Position numbers and translations under genes: made by a program
Notes under the pieces: model-generated
The model's database searches: none
Seen by the model: only the letters and a program-made list of their open reading frames with translations
What the model was told of the DNA's origin: nothing
Shown: piece by piece, positions 37,655 through 47,350 of the stretch
Layout: each line of letters starts with the position of its first letter
Numbering within the stretch: position 1 is the stretch's first letter
Origin: CAVPFA01 sp963703655
Lineage (GTDB): Bacteria; Actinomycetota; Acidimicrobiia; Acidimicrobiales; Bog-793
DNA length: 64,000 nt
Assembly (NCBI GenBank): GCA_963703655.1
Contig: CAVPFA010000006.1
Coordinates: forward strand, 372,001-436,000
Direction: 5' to 3'

Positions 37655-38815
37655 GTGGCTGAAGACTCCTTGCCTCCGAACACACGCTGGGGCCGGCTAT
37701 GGGCAGCGGCAGAGTCGAGGGGCATACCGCTGCGGACGATCCTTGCGGCCGCCGCGGTCCTCGCGCTGGCCTACTTGGCCGGCAAGCTCATCTACCGCTT
37801 ACGGGACGTCATCCTCATCGTGGTCGTCGCGGGGTTTATCGCTGTCATCTTGAACCCGCTCGTCGTCGCCCTGCAACGCTGGCACGTCCCGCGACGCGGA
37901 TGGGCCGTGACCGTGGTGACCTTGTGGGCGCTGATCATCTTCGTCGCGTTGGCGGCGGCCTTCGGCTACCCGCTGGTGAACGGACTGACACACCTGGCCC
38001 AACGGTTGCCCTTGTACGTGAAGCAGGCGGAGCACGGCAGGGGCTGGATTGGACACCTGGTTCGCCGGTATCACATCCAGACTTGGGTACAGAGGAACGC
38101 TCCCAAGTTGACGTCTTTCGCGAAAGGCCTTGCAAAGCCTGCCCTTACCCTGGGCAAGGGCGCCCTGACGCTGGTGATCACTCTGTTCACCATCTTCGTG
38201 CTCGTGGTGCTGCTGCTCCTCGAGGGCCCGAAGCTGCGCGTCGCACTGCTCGGCTTCATGTCTCCCGAGCGAGCCGCCAACTACGCCCGCGTGGGCAGCG
38301 AGGTCAACCGGTCGGTCACGGGTTTCGTCCTGGGGGACCTGATGACCTCGCTCGTTGCAGGCATCGTGGTGTTCGTCACGCTCGCGGTCCTTGGCGTCCC
38401 TTTCCCGTTTCTCTGGGCGTTGTGGGTGGCCCTGGTCGACTTCCTCCCCATGATTGGCGGCGCACTTGCCGGCATCCCGACCGTGTTGTTCGCCACCGGG
38501 CACTCACTGACCGCGGGCGTCGTGACACTGGTCGTCTTCCTGTCGTACACCCAGATCGAAAATCACGTGCTCGACCCGGTGGTAATGAGCCGGACCGTGA
38601 AGGTAAACCCGCTGCTCGTGCTGCTGTCGATCCTGGTCGGGGCGTCCATCGGCAGCTGGGTCGGCGGGTTCTTCGGGGGGTTCGTGGCGGCGCTGCTCGC
38701 AATCCCGATCGCGGGCGCCATACAGGTGGTCGTCCGAGAGCTGTGGCAAGCTACGGCGCGGCCCGAGCTCCAGGTGTTGCGAACTGGCCAGGAGCCAACG
38801 CGAGGACCGGAGTAG
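37655..38815 (+). CDS. AI-2E/PerM-family permease
   Basis: 386 residues from GTG 37655 (VAEDSLPPNTRWGRL). About eight membrane spans, with the amphipathic middle region and the family's conserved C-terminal part (PFLWALWVALVDFLPMIGG and YTQIENHVLDPVVMSRTVKVNPL). Family members export small molecules or ions; the AI-2 name is not evidence of quorum sensing here. Ends convergently with the large cyclase gene. Confidence 0.85.
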   Translation: MAEDSLPPNTRWGRLWAAAESRGIPLRTILAAAAVLALAYLAGKLIYRLRDVILIVVVAGFIAVILNPLVVALQRWHVPRRGWAVTVVTLWALIIFVALAAAFGYPLVNGLTHLAQRLPLYVKQAEHGRGWIGHLVRRYHIQTWVQRNAPKLTSFAKGLAKPALTLGKGALTLVITLFTIFVLVVLLLLEGPKLRVALLGFMSPERAANYARVGSEVNRSVTGFVLGDLMTSLVAGIVVFVTLAVLGVPFPFLWALWVALVDFLPMIGGALAGIPTVLFATGHSLTAGVVTLVVFLSYTQIENHVLDPVVMSRTVKVNPLLVLLSILVGASIGSWVGGFFGGFVAALLAIPIAGAIQVVVRELWQATARPELQVLRTGQEPTRGPE

Positions 38816-38888
38816 TACTGCGACCAAGCTCGGCTCATTCCACGAGCCTGCGCGGGACTCAGGGGAGCCGCCGCCCGGGCGTGGCTGC

Positions 38889-41800
38889 TCAATTGGTGGC
38901 TTGTGCGGGTTGCGACGAATCGGTGCTCGACACGCCGGCGAGGGGCGTTGCGGAAGCGAGACGTTCGAGCCATGGTCGGGCACCGAGTTGTTCGAAGATA
39001 TCCCGGGATTCCGAGTACAAGACGGCCGCGTCCGCGCCTTTGTTCTGAGCCACCAGCCAGTCACCCTGCTCGAGCAGGGTGACCGCTAGCCAGAAGGGAG
39101 TCCCCAGCCGGCGGAACATCGTGACGGCGGTCGAGAGCATCGTCTCACCGCGCGGGTCCCGACCTGGAGACGACAACCGCGCACGGAACCTGAGCGCCTG
39201 GGCCTCCAGGAAGGGTGTCTTCTCGCCCGGCCGGACGCGCTCGATCCTCCCGAGGAGCTCCTCGACCCTGTCGGTGTCTGCCAAGGCAAAGGCTGACTCG
39301 ATCGCCTCGACGAAGGCTTCGTTGGCTACGACCGAGGAGGTCCCGAGCTCCTCACTGGTATTGAGTGCCGCTTCGGCCGACTGCAGCGCTTCTCGGTAGC
39401 GACCTTCACCGCGGAGAAGGACAGCGCGCGTTGACAAGTAGCAACCCCTGGCCTGCAGCTCCTCAGAGTTCTCGACCGCGGCGCAGAACTCGAGCAACTC
39501 GCGGGCGCCCTCGATTTCGCCCCGGTTCACCAGTACGGGCAAAACGCCCAAGAGGAAGCTGAGCAGACGTTCCACGGCAACGGGGTCTTCGGGGCGGCGG
39601 AGCTCCGCCAAGCGTTCCATTGCTTCGTTCCAGAGTCCCATGTGGACCATGGCGATGAGCTGTCCGGCGAGCGTGTCCATTTCCATCATGCGATCGCCGA
39701 CCCGTCGTGCAAGCTCGAGCTTGGCCGTAGCGTGAGCGACGCAGTCCTCGTAATTGTCGTCGAGGTTGGCGAACGCGGCGAGGTTGTTGAAGGCGCGCAG
39801 AGCCGCTGACGACAGGTCGTGCTCGAGAGCGACTCGGAGGGCGTGATCGAGCAGCAGCCGCGCTTCTTGTCGGCGACCCTCGTATCGCAAGCCGACGGCC
39901 TTTGTGTTCAGCCCCTGGGACAACTGCTCGGGGAGTATCAGCAGCTCGGCGAGCCTGAGCGCGAATTCGTTGCGCTCCATGGCGAGGTCATGATCGCCAC
40001 GGAAGAGGTGCAGGCGCCCGAGCTGGACTGCGAGCGCCGCCAGGTCCTCGTCGGCCTCGTCGTCGACGAGCAGCGCGAAGGCCTCCTCCATTCGCTCGAT
40101 GCCTTTGTCGAGGCGTCCCTCGGCGAAGTCGATCTCTCCGAGTCGCGCCGTCACCCGAGCTGCCGAGTGCCCACGGTCAGCGGACAGCGAAGGAATTGAT
40201 CGCCCGTTCGAAATGAAAGCGCGCCTCCACCACCCGTCCGAGCGTCCATGCCATCTGCCCGGCCCGCTCCTCCAGCATCGCTTTTGTGACGACTTCGTCG
40301 GTCAGCTCGAGGGCCTGCTCGAAGTAGCCCTGTGCCTCCTCGGCGGCGGCGATCGCGGCCGCTCGCTCGCCGGCGCGCACGAGCATCTCCACGCGCGCTG
40401 GTCTTGACCTCCATCGCGTCGGGCGCATCCGGGCCGAGCTTGTAGGCCTCGAGGAAGTGGGAGGCGATGACCTCGACGAACTCGTCGTCCTCGCCGCGAC
40501 CCGGACGTTCCAGACAGGCGGCGACCGCAAGGTGCCTGTCCTTGCGATCTCGCCTTGTCAAGGTCTCGTACGCGACGGTCCGTACGAGATCCTGCAAGAA
40601 GCTGTACTGACCGCGCTCGGGCGAGCGCGGGTCCGCCTGGAGGGTGATGACCTCCTTGCGTACGAGCGACGCGAACAGATCGTCGAGGGCCTCGGGCTCG
40701 AGACCTGTAAGCGCGAGCATCAAGGGTCGGGCGAACGACTTGCCCACGACCGCGGCGTCCTGTAGGAGGCTGCGCTCCGCCTGTGTGAGCCCGTCGAGGC
40801 GAGCCGCTATCAGAGCCTGCAACGTCTCGGGAACCTCGAGCGTCCCTACCTGTCCGACCGGCCGGTACCGCGCGCCGTCTCGAACGACCAGACCGCGATC
40901 GATCAGCATTCGGACCGTCTCGACCGCGTACAGCGGTACTCCTTCAGCCCGGGCGAGGACCCGATTGCGGGCGTCGTCCGGCAGGCCTGGCACGAGCCCG
41001 TCGACGAGATCGGTCATGGCCTCGATCGAGAGGGGGTCGAGGTAGATCGAGGTGAAGTTGCGCCTGCCGGCGCCCCAGTTGGGCCTGCGCTCGATCAGCT
41101 CCGGGCGGGCGAGGGTGAGGACGAAGATCGCGTGGCTGCGCGACCAGTCGAGCAGGTACTCGATGAAATCGAGGAGCGACGCGTCGGCCCACTGCATGTC
41201 CTCGAAGGACATCACGACCGGCTCGCGCTCGGCCATGCGCTCAAAAAAGAGGCGCCAGGCGGCAAAAAGGTCCTCCTTGTCACGTGAGTCCCGCTCCTCG
41301 AGGCCGATGAGATGGGCGAGGCGGGGCTCCACCCACCTGCGCTCGTCGGGGTCCGGGACGTATTGGTCCACCGCGGAGTGCAGCTTTGCTGCGGCCGAAG
41401 AGGAGTCCTCACCCTCCAAGATGTCGGCCCGTCCCCGCACCATCTCTGCGAGCGCCCAGTACGCGACGCCCTCGCCGTAGGACAGGCAGCGTCCGCGGTG
41501 CCATCGGAATACGCCCGAGAGCCCGTCCATGTACTTGTAGAGCTCCCACGCGAGGCGGCTCTTGCCGATGCCGGCGATCCCGGTCACCGAGACGAGGTGG
41601 GCGCGGCTGCCCTCGGCAGCCGCGTGGAACAGGTCCTTCACGAGGCGGAGCTCGCGGTCTCGGCCCACGAAGGGAGCCTCGAGACCTTCTGACTTCAGTG
41701 CACCGCCGACGCCCGCGACCACGCGCAAGGCCTCATGGAGCCTGACCTGCTCCGACTTGCCCTTCAGCGCGTGCCAGCCGGCGTCGGCGTACACCACGGC

Positions 41801-42481
41801 CGCCTCGGTCGCCCTCCGGGTCGGCTCGTCCACGTAGCAGCGTCCCGGCGGAGCGAGGGCCTGGATCCTTGCGGCGGTGTTGACTCGATCGCCGACGACT
41901 AGCCCCTCGTCTGGCGTCTCGGTCGTTGCGACGGTGCCCGTCACGATCCCGACTCGGGCGGCGAGCTCGGTCCCGGCGTGCTCTGTGCCGTAGGCCGCGA
42001 CAGCCGAAACAAGCTCGAGCCCCGCGCGAACAGCGCGCTCGGCATCGTCCTCTTTTGCTACGGGCGCACCCCACAGCGCCATGACCGCGTCGCCGATGAA
42101 CTTCTCGACGATGCCCCCATAGCGGGTGACGGTTTCGCGTGCCAGGTCGAAGTAACCCGACAGAAGCTCACGAACCTCTTCGGCGTCTCTCGTCTCGGCG
42201 AGCGGCGTGAACCCGACGAGGTCACAGAAGAGCACCGAGACGTGGCGGAGCTCAGTGGGCGGCGCGGCCTTCGGCTGTGGCTGGGCCGAGTGGGCGGGGA
42301 CCGCCTGGGAGGGCTCCGCAACGATCGCAGCGCCGGTGGGCGTCCCGCAATCAGCACAGAATCGGCTGCCGGCGCCGAGCTGCGCCCCACACGCAGCGCA
42401 GGCCGCAGCCAGCGATCCGCCGCAGCTCTGACAGAACCGTTTGCCGTCCGGGGTCTCGCCTCCGCAGGCTGGGCAGCGCAT
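38889..42481 (-). CDS. Zinc-ribbon/class III nucleotide cyclase/STAND-type ATPase/TPR protein, two frame breaks
   Basis: From ATG 42481 (after GGAGGTGCGG). Order: double zinc ribbon (CPACGG, CQSCGG, CAACGA, CADCG); class III cyclase domain (metal acids in LFCDLVGFT and FIGDAVMALWG); AAA/STAND ATPase with Walker A GIAGIGKSRLAWEL and VMSFEDMQWAD; then a long helical TPR-rich region (RLLLDHALRVALEH; LELARRVGDRMMEMDTLAGQ). The frame changes near 40396 and near 40187, each fitting one extra base, so the whole protein would be about 1200 residues. Likely a cytoplasmic signalling protein making cAMP or cGMP; the effector is unknown. Confidence 0.82.
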
Positions 42482-42681
42482 CCGCACCTCCTCCGCTCGC
42501 CGAAAGGCTACGGCGTGGCGGGTGGACATGCAGCGGCCGTCGCCGTCTCGGTGTCGAAGAGGTCTGCGACGCCACTGCCGTCGAGGTTGCCGACGCGCCT
42601 CGCGCGGCTCACCCCGACGGCGTCGGCGCGGTCCTCGATCTCCTCAGCGGTCCGGGCGCGATCAGTCGCGCCCGCCCGCGG

Positions 42682-43860
42682 TCATTTGAAGATGTCGAGC
42701 GTGTTCGTGGCGTCGTCGACGAAGTAGACGCCCTTGCCACCTGGCTGGATCGCCAAGCCGAAGAGCGCTCCTGCACCTGGCGGAGAGCCTGAGCTGTCGA
42801 CCGTCGGCCATTCGAGCTGCGTGCCGGTGAGCGTCGACTCGACGATTTGGCCGTTGCCGGCGTTCGCGCTCAGCAGGTCGCCGTCGGGCGCCCTGACCAG
42901 TCCGAGCGGCGCGCTCAGGAAGGAGCCGGAGGAGACCGTCGTGCCGATCCCGTCGCTGGTGGAGCGGAAAAGCCCGTCTCCGATCGCCGCGATCCGGTTG
43001 GCGAGGGTATCCGCGACGTAGACGGTCCCGTTCGGACCTAGCGCCAAGCCCGTCGGGCCGATGACGAGCGCCGTAGGGTCGGTCCTCTCGCCGAATCCCG
43101 ACGCGATGACCACCCGCTGCAGCACAGCGGGCGGCGATTTGGTGAGGTCGAGCACCAGTCGTACGACGTTCCCCTTGTGGACCACGGAACCGTGGGCGGC
43201 AACCGTGCCGTTGAGCACGTTCGTGATGAAGAGGACGCCGAAGCCACCGCCGTCATAGGAGGTCATGTCCCATGGGCCGTTGATGTCGGTGCCCCTGATC
43301 GTCTCCACGAGGTGGCCGTGGCTGTTCAGGACGTAGAGCGCGCCCGCCGTCGCCGTCTTGGCCATGCCGTCGGTCGTCGGCAGGCTCCCGACTACGACGT
43401 AACCATCATGAAAGACCGTGAGAGCGGTCGTCAGGCCGAGGCGGTTCCTCGTCTGGTCGGCAAGGTTCGCGAAGACGGTGGCCTTCCCCGACGGAGAAAT
43501 CTCCATGATCGTGGTCCCGGTCCCTTGCAGGTTGTGCGAGTTGTTGAAGTTCGAGACCAGCACGTCCCCTGCGGTCAGATTGCCCACGGTTTGCGCCACG
43601 ACCGCGACTCCGTAGGGGTTGACGTCGCCCTTAGCCGGCACGGTGGAGGCCACCTGACAGACCGTGGTGAAGCTCCCGAGGAACCCACCACTTCCCTCCA
43701 GCTGCGCGGGGTTGCAGCTCGTCAGTGCCGAGGTCCTGCCGGCCTGGGACGAGGTTGCACCCGACGCCGGCGACGCGCCGGTCAGGCCGACGATGACTGC
43801 GCCAGCGCAGCCCACGCCGACGAGCCTTGCAAATGCGCCTCTTTTGTTGATCTTCCTCAC
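42682..43860 (-). CDS. Secreted beta-propeller (NHL/TIGR03118-like) protein
   Basis: 392 residues with an export signal (Arg/Lys start, hydrophobic VGVGCAGAVIVGLTGA, cleavage likely near ASG). The mature part repeats Gly/Asn-rich blades (PYGVAVVAQTVG; DPTALVIGPTGLALGPNGTVYVADTLANRIAAIG; APLGLVRAPDGDLLSANAGNG), typical of a six-bladed propeller. Resembles the TIGR03118-type family. Probably surface or extracellular; ligand unknown. Confidence 0.78.
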   Translation of the reverse strand: MRKINKRGAFARLVGVGCAGAVIVGLTGASPASGATSSQAGRTSALTSCNPAQLEGSGGFLGSFTTVCQVASTVPAKGDVNPYGVAVVAQTVGNLTAGDVLVSNFNNSHNLQGTGTTIMEISPSGKATVFANLADQTRNRLGLTTALTVFHDGYVVVGSLPTTDGMAKTATAGALYVLNSHGHLVETIRGTDINGPWDMTSYDGGGFGVLFITNVLNGTVAAHGSVVHKGNVVRLVLDLTKSPPAVLQRVVIASGFGERTDPTALVIGPTGLALGPNGTVYVADTLANRIAAIGDGLFRSTSDGIGTTVSSGSFLSAPLGLVRAPDGDLLSANAGNGQIVESTLTGTQLEWPTVDSSGSPPGAGALFGLAIQPGGKGVYFVDDATNTLDIFK

Positions 43861-44170
43861 CCTGCTCCTCCTATGAAGCTCGTTTTGACAGTCGAGTACG
43901 TTCGCCCGTCAAGCCACCTATTTGGCCGCCTTCTGAGGCGAGGAGCGGTCGCCAGGCGCGATCCAACGCGCTGACGGCCGCGAACGGCCGAGCGACGTTC
44001 TCCCGGTGGGTGTACGTGCGGTGCCGGGATTTGGATTTCCGCAATCCTCGGTGCGCGATGGAAGGCGTGCTGGCCGCCCTCGCTGAGCCGCCGAGTGGCC
44101 CAGGCTACGGCCAGAGGGGTTTTGCTGAGGTCAGGGTCGGTAAAAGGCGCTCACGCCGGCCTGCCGCAGC
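43861..44170. other. Intergenic stretch without recognisable gene
   Basis: About 310 bases between the secreted propeller gene and the small gene ending at 44171. Visible: CTCACGCCGGC repeated twice near its right end and the short inverted repeat CGGCCGCGAACGGCCG near 43974. No convincing reading frame or RNA. Confidence 0.5.
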
Positions 44171-44467
44171 TCACGCCGGCATGCCGGATTCGACCCATCG
44201 CTGGAAGACCTGCACTCGCTCCGGAGGCCAAGGGCCGTCGCAGGGCATCGAGCCGTCCTGCACCTTCGCCAGGATGTTTGAAGAGTGAGCTCGCACGTCG
44301 TCGTAGGACCACAGGTCGAAATGCGATTCCATCGACTGGCGGTCGCGTTGGCGGAAAAGTGGCTTGACATCCGCAGCGAATCCCGGCGCCTCACCGTTAG
44401 TAGGAGAATCCACGCCCAGGATGGTAACGCTGGCTCTGCGCCGTCGCCACAACTTAGGCTCGGCCAT
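44171..44467 (-). CDS. Short conserved-looking protein with DVKPLF and MPCDGPWP motifs
   Basis: From ATG 44467 about 98 residues: an Arg-rich lead (KLWRRRRASVTILG), then GFAADVKPLFRQRDRQSM, FDLWSYDDVRAHSSNILAKV and DGSMPCDGPWPPERVQVFQRW. I recall this pattern from small proteins encoded next to oxidases or in metabolic islands (DIKPLFR, then MPCDG.WP). Its function is unknown to me. The start is uncertain. It is divergent from the LLM oxidoreductase. Confidence 0.5.
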   Translation of the reverse strand: MAEPKLWRRRRASVTILGVDSPTNGEAPGFAADVKPLFRQRDRQSMESHFDLWSYDDVRAHSSNILAKVQDGSMPCDGPWPPERVQVFQRWVESGMPA

Positions 44468-44540
44468 CCACATCAGGTGCGCACTCGCCGCGATCATCTG
44501 ACCGCACGCGCAGCGATCGTCTACAAGGAAGGGAGCGGAC

Positions 44541-45548
44541 GTGAGCAGAGGCATCGCTCTGTACGCCCACCCGATCGGGGTGGCGATCGGCGACATGACC
44601 GCTCCGGAACAGATTTCGGAAACTGCCCGTCGCCTCGAGGACATGGGTTATTCACATATCACGGTGCCCGAGGACTGCTTCTACATCCCTGCACAGATCG
44701 GCGTTACCCTTGCGCTTTCAGCTACGCGCTCGATACCGGTCGGAACCAGCATCGTGTCGGCGTTGACCCGTCACCCAGCCATCCTCGCCATGGAGATCGC
44801 CGGCATCAGCAGGGCATTTCCCGGACGGTTCCGGCCCGGAATCGGGCTAGGGCTGCCGGATTGGCTCCGACAGATGGGGCTGATGCCCGCCAACCCTGTG
44901 GCGGCGATGAGAGAGCGCGTAACCTCTGTCCGGCGCCTCCTCACTGGCGACGCCGTGACGGTCGACGGTGAGAACTTCGCGCTGGACGCCGTCAGCATCA
45001 CCCACGCGGCCACCGCGGATGTTCCTATCACCATGGGCGTCATGGGCCCGAAGATGCTGCAACTTGCCGGCGAGCTGGCCGATGTGACGCTCTTTGCCGC
45101 GACCGCAGGGCTGGAGTACTTCCGGTACGCGATGAGTGAAGTCGGCACGGGGCTCCAGAAGGCGGGCCGCCCGCCGGAGGATATGGCCTACTCGACGATC
45201 GCCTTGGCCTGCGTGGATCACGACGGCAAGAGAGCACGAGAGAATGCCCGTCCCGTCCTCGCCTCGTTTCTTGCCGAGTTCGCGTCGATGAACACCTTCA
45301 GGGCCTACGGTATCTCCGAACAGCTAGCTGACATCTTGAAACGTGGTGGGGCCGGGGCCGTTGCCGCAGAAATGCCCGACCAATGGCTGGAAGACCTGGC
45401 GCTCGTGGGGACGCCCGGCGAAGTTGCTGAAAAGACGCGTCGCTGGCTCGAGGCTGGCGTCAGCTCGATTGCCATCTTCTTTCCAGACGAGTCGGAGAAA
45501 GAGACGCTCCGCCTCGTGGCCGAGGAAGTCATTCCGGCGCTCACGTGA
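44541..45548 (+). CDS. LLM-class flavin/F420-dependent oxidoreductase
   Basis: 335 residues, luciferase-like TIM-barrel. Start GTG 44541 after AAGGAAGGGAG. ETARRLEDMGYSHITVPED, GTSIVSALTRHP, the binding loop FRPGIGLGLPDWLRQ and MGVMGPKMLQLAGELADV fit the family. Many actinobacterial members use F420. Substrate unknown. The pair with the F420:NADP enzyme at 22.4 kb fits an F420 cell, not a shared operon. Confidence 0.82.
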   Translation: MSRGIALYAHPIGVAIGDMTAPEQISETARRLEDMGYSHITVPEDCFYIPAQIGVTLALSATRSIPVGTSIVSALTRHPAILAMEIAGISRAFPGRFRPGIGLGLPDWLRQMGLMPANPVAAMRERVTSVRRLLTGDAVTVDGENFALDAVSITHAATADVPITMGVMGPKMLQLAGELADVTLFAATAGLEYFRYAMSEVGTGLQKAGRPPEDMAYSTIALACVDHDGKRARENARPVLASFLAEFASMNTFRAYGISEQLADILKRGGAGAVAAEMPDQWLEDLALVGTPGEVAEKTRRWLEAGVSSIAIFFPDESEKETLRLVAEEVIPALT

Positions 45549-45624
45549 TCAATCGCCGGGTCGTTTGCCAGGCGGTTCGATCGCGTTGAAACGCTGACGC
45601 TTGCCGGCAAATTGGGCGCTCGAC

Positions 45625-45993
45625 TCAGACGCCAGGCAGCGGTCCGATCCACCGTTCGCTCCCGCTCAACCCGTTGCGGTGATCGTGGAGCACCTTCGCG
45701 ATCGCGCCAGTGAGCTCGGCGGCTGAGGAGCGAGTACGCGTCCGAGTCGATGGAAGCAAGATCAGGCCAGAGTGCGTTCGTCCCTGAGCAAGACGCTCGG
45801 CGGCGAGTGGACGGAAGTCCTTGACGTTGTTCGTGACGACGGCCCTGCCCTCGCTGCTCGCTATCTCGAGGAGGATCCTGTCGCTGCTGCCGACGAGGTC
45901 CGTGCGCTCGGCGACGGCGACGACATCATGCCCCGCCTTTCGCAGCAGCACGGCGATCTGAGGCGAGAGCTGCTCGTCCAGGAGAGCCTTCAC
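45625..45993 (-). CDS. DUF5615 PIN-like toxin
   Basis: 122 residues with the DUF5615 (Mut7-C/PIN-like) start KALLDEQLSPQIAVLLRKAGHDVVAV and TNNVKDFRPLAAE. D6 and the later VTNNVKDF acid are the usual active-site residues. GTG 45993 overlaps the antitoxin stop. Together with the upstream DUF433 gene it forms a recognised toxin-antitoxin arrangement. Confidence 0.8.
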   Translation of the reverse strand: MKALLDEQLSPQIAVLLRKAGHDVVAVAERTDLVGSSDRILLEIASSEGRAVVTNNVKDFRPLAAERLAQGRTHSGLILLPSTRTRTRSSAAELTGAIAKVLHDHRNGLSGSERWIGPLPGV

Positions 45994-46403
45994 ACACCCA
46001 ATGCCTGTTCGCCGGCCGCCGCTGCCGCCCGGCCTCTTTCGTACTCGGCTTCGTTGAGGTCGATCTGGTCGTCGATCTCCTCCCGGTATTCGCCGTAGTA
46101 GCCGACAGCGGCTTCTACCAGGCCGGCCGGGACCTGTAGGTACTCCGCGGCTTCGTCGATCGATCCGTGGTTGTCCCGGACCGTGGCGATGACCTCCCAG
46201 ACATCAAGCCCGCGGCCGATCAGGCTGGCACGGCGTCCACTGGGTCCATCGACAAACCGGATCAACGGGTGCATATCGTGACGTAGCCCCTCCTCGACAT
46301 AGCGCTGCGCCAGCGTGCGATCCGCGATGCCTACGCGCCGGGCTCGCTCGGCGAGTCGCTGCTTCGTTTCAGGTGGCAGCCGCAAGCTGTAGTGATCAGC
46401 CAC
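45990..46403 (-). CDS. DUF433-type antitoxin with ribbon-helix-helix N-terminus
   Basis: 137 residues from GTG 46403. The N-terminus (ADHYSLRLPPETKQRLAERARR) looks like a ribbon-helix-helix DNA-binding segment, followed by a DUF433 helical part (GLDVWEVIATVRDNHGSIDEAAEYLQV and VEAAVGYYGEYREEID). It likely represses its own promoter and neutralises the DUF5615 toxin. It is divergent from the VapBC-like pair at 46558, sharing a 154-base control region. Confidence 0.8.
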   Translation of the reverse strand: MADHYSLRLPPETKQRLAERARRVGIADRTLAQRYVEEGLRHDMHPLIRFVDGPSGRRASLIGRGLDVWEVIATVRDNHGSIDEAAEYLQVPAGLVEAAVGYYGEYREEIDDQIDLNEAEYERGRAAAAAGEQALGV

Positions 46404-46435
46404 GCGAACGATGTTATCACCTGCTGTACCACGCG

Positions 46436-46557
46436 GTGCCACGTTGCGGCACAAGGCGCCACGCAGGTGGCAGCCCCGGGGTTCTTGGAGCGATCTTCAC
46501 CCCAACTGGGCGCCAATACTCCGCTGTTGGCGCCACTATGGCGCTACAGTCAGGAGT
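46436..46557. promoter_or_regulatory. Shared control region of two divergent toxin-antitoxin pairs
   Basis: The gap between the antitoxin start codons at 46403 and 46558 contains the inverted repeat GTGCC-ACGTTGC-GGCAC (46436-46452) and three GGCGCC palindromes at 46455, 46509 and 46529, the last two spaced exactly 20 bases. This spacing suggests two operator turns bound by antitoxin dimers. Interpretation is inference. Confidence 0.5.
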
Positions 46558-46788
46558 ATGCCAAGCGTCCAGATCAAGAGCGTTCCCGAAGACGTCCACG
46601 CCGAGCTGCGCCGACGAGCGGCGAACGCGGGGCAGTCGCTGCAGGAGTACCTGCTCGGTCGTCTCGTCGAGGAAGCACGTCGTCCGAGCCTCGACGACCT
46701 GCTCGCCCGTGCCGGCCAGCGCAGCGGTGGTCACGTGTCGTTCCGCTTCGCAAGTAACGCCGTCCGCGAAGATCGTGACGCCGGGTGA
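46558..46788 (+). CDS. FitA/VapB-type antitoxin
   Basis: 76 residues from ATG 46558. The N-terminus PSVQIKSVPEDVHAELRRRA and SLQEYLLGRLVEEARR is a ribbon-helix-helix FitA-like antitoxin (short, DNA-binding), with a toxin-binding tail. The stop overlaps the toxin start (GTGA). Confidence 0.83.
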   Translation: MPSVQIKSVPEDVHAELRRRAANAGQSLQEYLLGRLVEEARRPSLDDLLARAGQRSGGHVSFRFASNAVREDRDAG

Positions 46789-47210
46789 TCGTCGTCGACG
46801 CGTCCGTTATCGCACCTGCCCTCACAGACGATGACGTCGACGGCGACCGCGCGCGTGAACGGCTCCGCGGCGAGCGCCTCGTCGCCCCGGAGTTGATCGA
46901 CCTCGAGGTTGTTGCGGTCATTCGAAAGGCTCTCAGTGCGAACGTGATCGATGAACGTCGCGCCGCGATGGCACTCGGCGACCTCGTCGACCTCGACTTG
47001 GAACGAGTGAGCCACAGAACATTGTTGGCACGAATATGGGAACTGCGTCCGAACGTGACGCCCTGTGACGCGGCCTATGTCGCTCTCGCAGAGATGATCG
47101 ACGCGACCCTGGTGACCGCAGATCGCCGTCTCGCGCAAGCGCCGGGGACGCGTTGCGAATTCGAATGCCTGGGCTCCTCTGAGGCGGATGACTCGAGGGC
47201 CGATCGATGA
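46785..47210 (+). CDS. vapC: VapC/FitB-type PIN-domain toxin
   Basis: 141 residues from GTG 46785. PIN acids: D5 (IVVDAS), E41 (LIDLEVVAV), D95 (TPCDAAYVALAE) and D113 (VTADRRLA). Matches VapC/FitB-type endoribonucleases. Paired with the antitoxin at 46558. Probably independent of the vapBC pair at 12.5 kb, as the sequences differ clearly. Confidence 0.87.
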   Translation: MIVVDASVIAPALTDDDVDGDRARERLRGERLVAPELIDLEVVAVIRKALSANVIDERRAAMALGDLVDLDLERVSHRTLLARIWELRPNVTPCDAAYVALAEMIDATLVTADRRLAQAPGTRCEFECLGSSEADDSRADR

Positions 47211-47350
47211 GCTCGATCGAGCGGACTCCATCCCAGTGCTCGGAGTCCACGCGATTGGAGTGGGGGTTACGCGAGATTTGTTTTGAAAACCTCAACCGGC
47301 AACCGAGAAGCACTCGATCGGGATTTTCACAACGGGCTGCCCATACTCAT

